Below are positions 59,571 through 64,000 of a stretch of DNA of 64,000 nt, piece after piece. The position numbers were made by a program, and so were the translations under genes. Source of the DNA: Psychrobacter glacincola (GTDB lineage: Bacteria; Pseudomonadota; Gammaproteobacteria; Pseudomonadales; Moraxellaceae); NCBI RefSeq assembly GCF_904846075.1, contig NZ_CAJGZH010000001.1, positions 620,001 through 684,000 of the forward strand. Direction: 5' to 3'. Each line of letters begins with the position of its first letter. The stretch's first letter is position 1. Below the pieces are notes generated by a model. That model was not told the DNA's origin and ran no database searches. It saw only the letters and a list, made by a program, of their open reading frames with translations.

Positions 59571-61112
59571 TTACACCGCTACTTTTTCAAAACGAGCGAT
59601 GGACTCAACATGACCGGTATGACAGAACATATCCATCACGCCAGCATGAGTCAGACGATAGCCTTGCTCTAACAATGCTTTTGTATCACGGGCGAGGGTT
59701 GCAGGGTTGCAAGAGACATAAACGATTCTCTCAGCGTTAAATTTCGGCAAGTACTGCATAATTTCCCAAGCACCAGAACGCGGCGGGTCGATCAATAGCG
59801 CATCAAAGCCCTGATTCGCCCAAGGTTTATCGGTACAGTCTTGCGTCAAATCTTGGCTATAAAATTCTGTATTATTGATGCCATTACGACGTGCGTTATC
59901 GGCTGCACGTGCGGTCATCGCTTCGCTGCCTTCAACACCAACCACAGAACCTGTCTCACCAACGAGGCGCGCGAGTGGCAAGCTAAAGTTGCCTAGACCA
60001 CTGAATAAATCAAGTACGCGTTCACCTGCTTTTAAGTCTAGCAAATCGCAAGCAAGCTTGGTCATTTGACGATTAACGGACAGGTTCACTTGGGTAAAAT
60101 CTGTCGGGATAAACTCGAAAGTCAAATCGTATTCTGGCAATTGGTAATACAAACGACCAAATTGCTGGCTCATGTCATCATTTTCAGTCAATGCAATACG
60201 CTGGATACTGTCCGCACCTTTAGACTGCAAATATAGCTGCCAGTTGCGTGCGGCAAAAAACACTTTTAGCTTTTCTATATCAGCGTCTGATAACGGCTCC
60301 AAGTTGCGTACGATAAGGGCAACGGGCTGATTGCCATCTGGCAGCTCAGGCATCTCCTCACCCATGGCCAACTCAAGCTGAGCAATTTTGTTACGACTCT
60401 CTAGCGTACTAATCAGTGTTTTTAAGTTTTCAATCTCAAAACCAATTCTTGGATCTAAAATATGACACTCATTTAATTCTGCCAAAAAGTTACTTGAGCG
60501 CTCACGAAAGCCAACAAGCGCGGTTTCTTTTTTGGTGACATAACGCACACCCAATCGTGCTTTGGTACGATAACCAAGACGATCACCAACCACTGGAGCA
60601 AGCCAGTTATCAGGCGTGACATTGGCTTGGTGTATCAGCATTTCAGCCAATACAGATTGCTTAAAGTTGATTTGACCGTCTGGCTGCCAGTGTTGCAAAT
60701 TACAGCCGCCGCAGACGCCAAAATGTGGGCAGGGCGGTACGGCACGTTCAGAATTTGGGTTGGCAGTAATACTGACAGCCTCGCCTTCTTCAAAGCTGGC
60801 ACGGCTATTGGTTATTTTGACCAAGGCACTTTCACCCGGCAATGCAAAGCTTACAAAGATTTTTTTGCCATGTTTGTCTTCGATATGGCCATCGTCTATA
60901 CCAAAACCATTACCATAAACGGCAACGCCGCGACCATCATGCGACAAACCATCAATGGTGAAGGGCAGAGGTTCTGCATCCTTTAGACGGCGGCGTGTCT
61001 TTGATGAGGGTTTAGATTTTTTCTTATTAGGCGGAATAGTAATCGTTTGGGTCTCGCTCGTTGGTGGCGTAACATCAGAGGTTGTAGACGTTTTTGAATC
61101 GGTGGGTTGCAT
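59571..61112 (-). CDS. rlmD: 23S rRNA (uracil-1939-C5)-methyltransferase
   Basis: A 513-residue protein of the RumA/TrmA family. A basic low-complexity N-terminal tail of about 40 residues ([13 protein letters not shown]) comes first. A TRAM domain is next ([19 protein letters not shown]), then the iron-sulfur cysteines [19 protein letters not shown] domain ([21 protein letters not shown]) and the catalytic cysteine segment ([11 protein letters not shown]) follow. It methylates U1939. The relA-rlmD-cysM order is shared with Pseudomonas. Confidence 0.94.
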   Translation of the reverse strand: MQPTDSKTSTTSDVTPPTSETQTITIPPNKKKSKPSSKTRRRLKDAEPLPFTIDGLSHDGRGVAVYGNGFGIDDGHIEDKHGKKIFVSFALPGESALVKITNSRASFEEGEAVSITANPNSERAVPPCPHFGVCGGCNLQHWQPDGQINFKQSVLAEMLIHQANVTPDNWLAPVVGDRLGYRTKARLGVRYVTKKETALVGFRERSSNFLAELNECHILDPRIGFEIENLKTLISTLESRNKIAQLELAMGEEMPELPDGNQPVALIVRNLEPLSDADIEKLKVFFAARNWQLYLQSKGADSIQRIALTENDDMSQQFGRLYYQLPEYDLTFEFIPTDFTQVNLSVNRQMTKLACDLLDLKAGERVLDLFSGLGNFSLPLARLVGETGSVVGVEGSEAMTARAADNARRNGINNTEFYSQDLTQDCTDKPWANQGFDALLIDPPRSGAWEIMQYLPKFNAERIVYVSCNPATLARDTKALLEQGYRLTHAGVMDMFCHTGHVESIARFEKVAV

Positions 61113-61200
61113 AAACCTGCCTTAATAATAAATGATAAATAACTAAAAAAATGAGGATAAACGCGATGTCTTATACCGCGCCTTCATATAACTTCATTTG

Positions 61201-62025
61201 TTATGATGTGGGCGCAGATGACCAATCAGCGATGAAGTCTTGATGGCGGGCATGACCATCTGCTTGGGTATATTTTACTAAATAGTCATAGCTCTGCTGC
61301 TGCCAAGCGTCAAAATCTTGTGAGGATAGTTGCCCAGTTAAACGCAACCAGCGCAAATAGATTAGCCATGTATTCATGACGTCAGACTCGCAATAAATAG
61401 ACAGCGTTTGCCAGTCATTAGTGCTGACAAGCTCACCAACCATACTACCGTCGACAGCTGTTTTACCCGGTAGACCATATAAGCTTGCGACAATATCCAT
61501 GGCTTCGCGGCGGCTGGCACCATACTGGCTAAATCTGTCCATCAAATCAAGGTGACGCGTGTGGAAGCGATTGACATAATTATCAAAGCGCATATTTTTG
61601 ATGCGCTCGCCTTCTTCAAATAACCATGGCGCTGATAAATCGTATTGCATAGCCCGATATATCAGTACAGGAATATCAAAACCTGAGCCATTCCAACTAA
61701 TAAGCTGTGGCAATTTTTCAAGGTCACTAAATGCCCGAAAAAATTTGGCAAGAATATCTTTTTCACTGAATTTATCAGCGGTCAATGAGAATAACGACAA
61801 CTTGCCATCTTTGATATATAACGCTGAGATACAGATGATACGCTGCAGTGGCAAGCGCATAAAATCATGCCCAGCTTCTTGTATTCGAAGCGCTGTGAGT
61901 GCGCTCAATGCATCTGCATCATTCAAATCTGCCAATTGCGGATAGATACGGCGCGCCGCATCGGTATCAGCGACAGTTTCGATATCAAAGACCAGTATAG
62001 GGTCGGATGGTAGAGCTTGTGACAT
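61201..62025 (-). CDS. Predicted 3'-5' exonuclease related to the DNA polymerase B exonuclease domain
   Basis: The ATG at 62025 has CAGGATTTCTT before it; the extra seven residues upstream are not supported. The 274-residue protein has DnaQ-like exonuclease motifs. Exo I is VFDIETVAD (DxE). Exo II is PQLISWNGSGFDIPVLIYRAM (NxxxFD). Exo III is the YCESDVMNTWLIYL region (YxxxD type). This is the COG3298-type PolB-exonuclease-like family. It lies between rlmD and cysM, with its cellular role unknown. Confidence 0.8.
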   Translation of the reverse strand: MSQALPSDPILVFDIETVADTDAARRIYPQLADLNDADALSALTALRIQEAGHDFMRLPLQRIICISALYIKDGKLSLFSLTADKFSEKDILAKFFRAFSDLEKLPQLISWNGSGFDIPVLIYRAMQYDLSAPWLFEEGERIKNMRFDNYVNRFHTRHLDLMDRFSQYGASRREAMDIVASLYGLPGKTAVDGSMVGELVSTNDWQTLSIYCESDVMNTWLIYLRWLRLTGQLSSQDFDAWQQQSYDYLVKYTQADGHARHQDFIADWSSAPTS

Positions 62026-62081
62026 AAGAAATCCTGATTGAATCAACTAAACTGAGCAGCGTTGTCTGTGCGTTAAGTAGT

Positions 62082-63056
62082 TTATGTGCGGTTATCGACA
62101 TTGCTGTTGTCAATATTGTCGTCGTTAATATTGTATAAACCCGTCGACAAATAACGATCGCCGCGATCACAGACAATAAAGGCGATGACGGCATCAGGGT
62201 TTTCTTTAGCGACTTGTACGGCAGCCCATGCTGCAGCACCTGATGAAACGCCCGCGAAAATACCTTCGGTTTTGGCCAGTTTGCGCATATAAACTTCTGC
62301 GATACGCTGATCCACATCCATGATTTCATCAACCAAATCTGCGTTAAAGATACTCGGCATGTAAGCTGCAGGCCAGCGGCGAATACCAGCAATCGAAGCT
62401 TCTTCATCAGGCTGTAGTCCGATAATTTTGATATCTGGATTTTGTTCTTTGAGGTATTGCGATACACCGGTAATAGTACCAGTGGTGCCCATTGAGCTAA
62501 TAAAATGAGTGATTTTTCCTGCGGTTTGCGCCCACAGTTCAGGCCCTGTGGTCAGGTAATGGGCTTGACTGTTATCAGGGTTATTAAACTGATCCAATAC
62601 GATGCCTTTGCCATCTGCTTGCATTTGCAGCGCCAAATCGCGTGCGGCTTCCATGCCTTCATCCACCTCGATTAACGTCGCACCATACGCAATCATGGCA
62701 TCTTTGCGCTCTTGAGTTGAATTGGTTGGCATCAGTAGCGTTATCGGATAGCCACGCATCGCGGCGACCATGGCTAAAGCGATACCAGTGTTGCCACTCG
62801 TGGCTTCAATCAGCATGTCGCCCGCTTTGATGTCACCGCGCTGTTCTGCTTGATAAATCATATTAAAAGCAGGACGATCTTTAACAGAGCCCGCTGGATT
62901 GTTACCTTCAAGCTTGGCCAGTAATGCAGCACCATTGGTCAGCTGCTCTTGCTCAGGTAAGCGCTGCAATTTAACCAATGGCGTCTGACCGACACAATCA
63001 GCAAGTTTGGTGACTTGAGTAATGAAATTAGAGTTGGAGATAGCCGTTGCGGACAT
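62082..63056 (-). CDS. cysM: Cysteine synthase B
   Basis: A 324-residue PLP enzyme. The cofactor lysine is in EGNNPAGSVKDRPAFNM (Lys59). The substrate loop is EATSGNTGIALAMVA and the phosphate-binding loop SMGTTGTITGVSQYL. QPDEEASIAGIRRW is a CysM-like feature separating it from CysK. It makes cysteine (or S-sulfocysteine) from O-acetylserine with sulfide or thiosulfate. It lies divergent from the sensor kinase, with AAGGATACTTT before the start. The C-terminal dozen residues are repetitive (D/N-rich). Confidence 0.95.
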   Translation of the reverse strand: MSATAISNSNFITQVTKLADCVGQTPLVKLQRLPEQEQLTNGAALLAKLEGNNPAGSVKDRPAFNMIYQAEQRGDIKAGDMLIEATSGNTGIALAMVAAMRGYPITLLMPTNSTQERKDAMIAYGATLIEVDEGMEAARDLALQMQADGKGIVLDQFNNPDNSQAHYLTTGPELWAQTAGKITHFISSMGTTGTITGVSQYLKEQNPDIKIIGLQPDEEASIAGIRRWPAAYMPSIFNADLVDEIMDVDQRIAEVYMRKLAKTEGIFAGVSSGAAAWAAVQVAKENPDAVIAFIVCDRGDRYLSTGLYNINDDNIDNSNVDNRT

Positions 63057-63568
63057 AAAGTATCCTTGTTAATTTTTAAAATTGATTTTTAATTACCGTT
63101 TATTTTTTAATTATCATTTTGATTTTTGAATAAATATCTTGATACGGCTGCTATTGAGTGAAGTAAGTAATTTGATCATTAATGATATTTCTACCGCTTT
63201 AACCAAATAGCAATAAATGAAAAGTTGCGTCATTATATCATTTTGTTTTTAGCTACGCTGAAGGCATCAAGAGATTTTGGTAAATGAGTGGTGTTTAAAA
63301 AGGGCTGGACAGTTAAAATGCCTTTGCGCCATAGCCACTCACCATGATCGATGAAATGCGTTATAGTTATGGCAATATATAGGTACGGCAATAACAAGAA
63401 CCGCTAAATTTATCATGGGTAGGCAGTTATCATTTTTAAAATGACGATAGCTTTGAAATGAGGAGAGCTTTGAAATGAGCACAGCCCCTAAAAAAATTAT
63501 GATTGGCTAACACCGCTTACCGCCGCTATTGATTCATAGTGCAATTTTCTGTAGAGAGTAAAGCTAGC
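63057..63568. other. Spacer between cysM and the sensor kinase gene
   Basis: This 512-base AT-rich spacer separates divergent genes and should hold both promoters. A 14-base direct repeat AGCTTTGAAATGAG lies at 63449-63462 and 63466-63479 (17-base period). Two minimal reading frames (6 and 11 codons) start in or near it, one with GAGGAG upstream. I see no longer gene. Confidence 0.5.
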
Positions 63569-64000
63569 ATGGCATACAAAAAACGTTTTGATACCAGCAG
63601 TGCGTATGGCCAGTTGATTATATTGGTGTTCCTACCCATTTGTATCTTGGCAGCGGTGGGCGGTATTTTGGTCTTTTATGAGACCATGCGTGCCAGCAAT
63701 TCCGAACAAGAAGTATTGGCGGAGGCGGTGCTGATTCGTTATACCCCAGCGATTGCAGAGCTAATCCCTGAGCTGTTAGCGCAAGATCGCCAGCAAGCAG
63801 ACGGCGAACCCAATGCGGATGGCGGAGTGAGAGCAAATGATGCCACTCAAACGACCATCACAAAGCTTGAGGAAATTCAAGATAAGCTGGGTCGTATGCA
63901 GTCTGAGCAACATGTACAGCGTATTGCGATCATCAATGAAAGCAATCAAGTACTCGCCGCAGTCGGTTATGGACTGAACGAAGCATGGCCTGCAATAGAC
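63569..64000 (+). CDS. gacS: GacS/BarA-type hybrid sensor histidine kinase, N-terminal part (partial)
   Basis: An ATG at 63569 opens a frame that runs off the window (144 residues). It has a cytoplasmic basic start (MAYKKRFDTSSAYGQ), a transmembrane helix (LIILVFLPICILAAVGGILVF) and a periplasmic region of at least 110 residues. The gene lies divergent to cysM in the relA-rlmD-cysM neighbourhood. In Pseudomonas this neighbourhood holds gacS, and the N-terminal layout agrees with BarA/GacS, which controls the Gac/Rsm small-RNA regulon. The kinase domains are outside the window, so the call rests on layout and synteny. Confidence 0.68.
   Translation, partial: MAYKKRFDTSSAYGQLIILVFLPICILAAVGGILVFYETMRASNSEQEVLAEAVLIRYTPAIAELIPELLAQDRQQADGEPNADGGVRANDATQTTITKLEEIQDKLGRMQSEQHVQRIAIINESNQVLAAVGYGLNEAWPAID

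Noticed and set aside
61985..62467. 160-codon minus-strand frame over cysM and the exonuclease start
   Set aside because: It is an out-of-frame shadow of the cysM coding sequence, which has all catalytic motifs.

Overview
The window looks like a chromosomal segment of a gammaproteobacterium of the family Moraxellaceae, most probably Psychrobacter. This is inferred from protein character and gene order: smc-zipA-ligA, coaD-ferredoxin, lepA-lepB-DUF4845-rnc-era-recO-pdxJ and relA-rlmD-cysM-gacS are pseudomonad/Moraxellaceae arrangements. It also has an SMC condensin rather than MukB, AT-rich spacers and many Moraxellaceae-type orphan lipoproteins. There is no rRNA gene to confirm the assignment. 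Most of the window is housekeeping chromosome with a few accessory patches.

Region by region. (1) 1-7452: leucine/isovalerate catabolism (liu) operon. It holds the tail of an acyl-CoA synthetase, both subunits of the biotin-dependent methylcrotonyl-CoA carboxylase, methylglutaconyl-CoA hydratase, HMG-CoA lyase and isovaleryl-CoA dehydrogenase. (2) 7.6-11.8 kb: a small TonB-domain protein, convergent coaX-birA, a TauE-type exporter and two orphans. (3) 11.9-19.5 kb: smc, zipA, ligA. (4) 19.5-21.3 kb: accessory patch with a DUF6338-like membrane protein, two tandem paralogous 51/52-residue proline- and lysine-rich proteins not previously called as genes here, and a RAYT transposase between two inverted REP palindromes. 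(5) 21.3-28.8 kb: lipoproteins (one MliC-like), a YgiQ radical SAM protein, an Lrp regulator divergent from a RarD-type permease, and smpB. (6) 29.1-32.8 kb: coaD, ferredoxin, bioA, bioD, the RNase P RNA and tRNA-Met(CAT).

(7) 33.0-41.5 kb: a complete group 2 capsule export and initiation set, kpsM-T-E-D-C-S. No sugar-biosynthesis genes are next to it. (8) 41.8-49.2 kb: lepA, lepB, DUF4845, rnc, era, recO and a clearly decayed pdxJ, followed by an antisense GspH/FimT pseudopilin. (9) 50.5-54.8 kb: OmpA-family porin, typA/bipA, mscL. (10) 54.9-64 kb: exported orphan, mutM, relA, rlmD, a PolB-exonuclease-like protein and cysM, all on the minus strand. The start of a GacS/BarA-type sensor kinase runs divergently off the right edge.

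Biotin links several regions: birA (without a DNA-binding domain), bioA/bioD and the biotin-carrying LiuD. The most unusual items are the DUF6338 plus paired small-protein locus with its REPtron neighbour, and the in-place death of pdxJ inside an otherwise intact conserved operon. The capsule export module without a biosynthetic region, and several perfect dyads upstream of typA, ompA and relA, are also worth a look.
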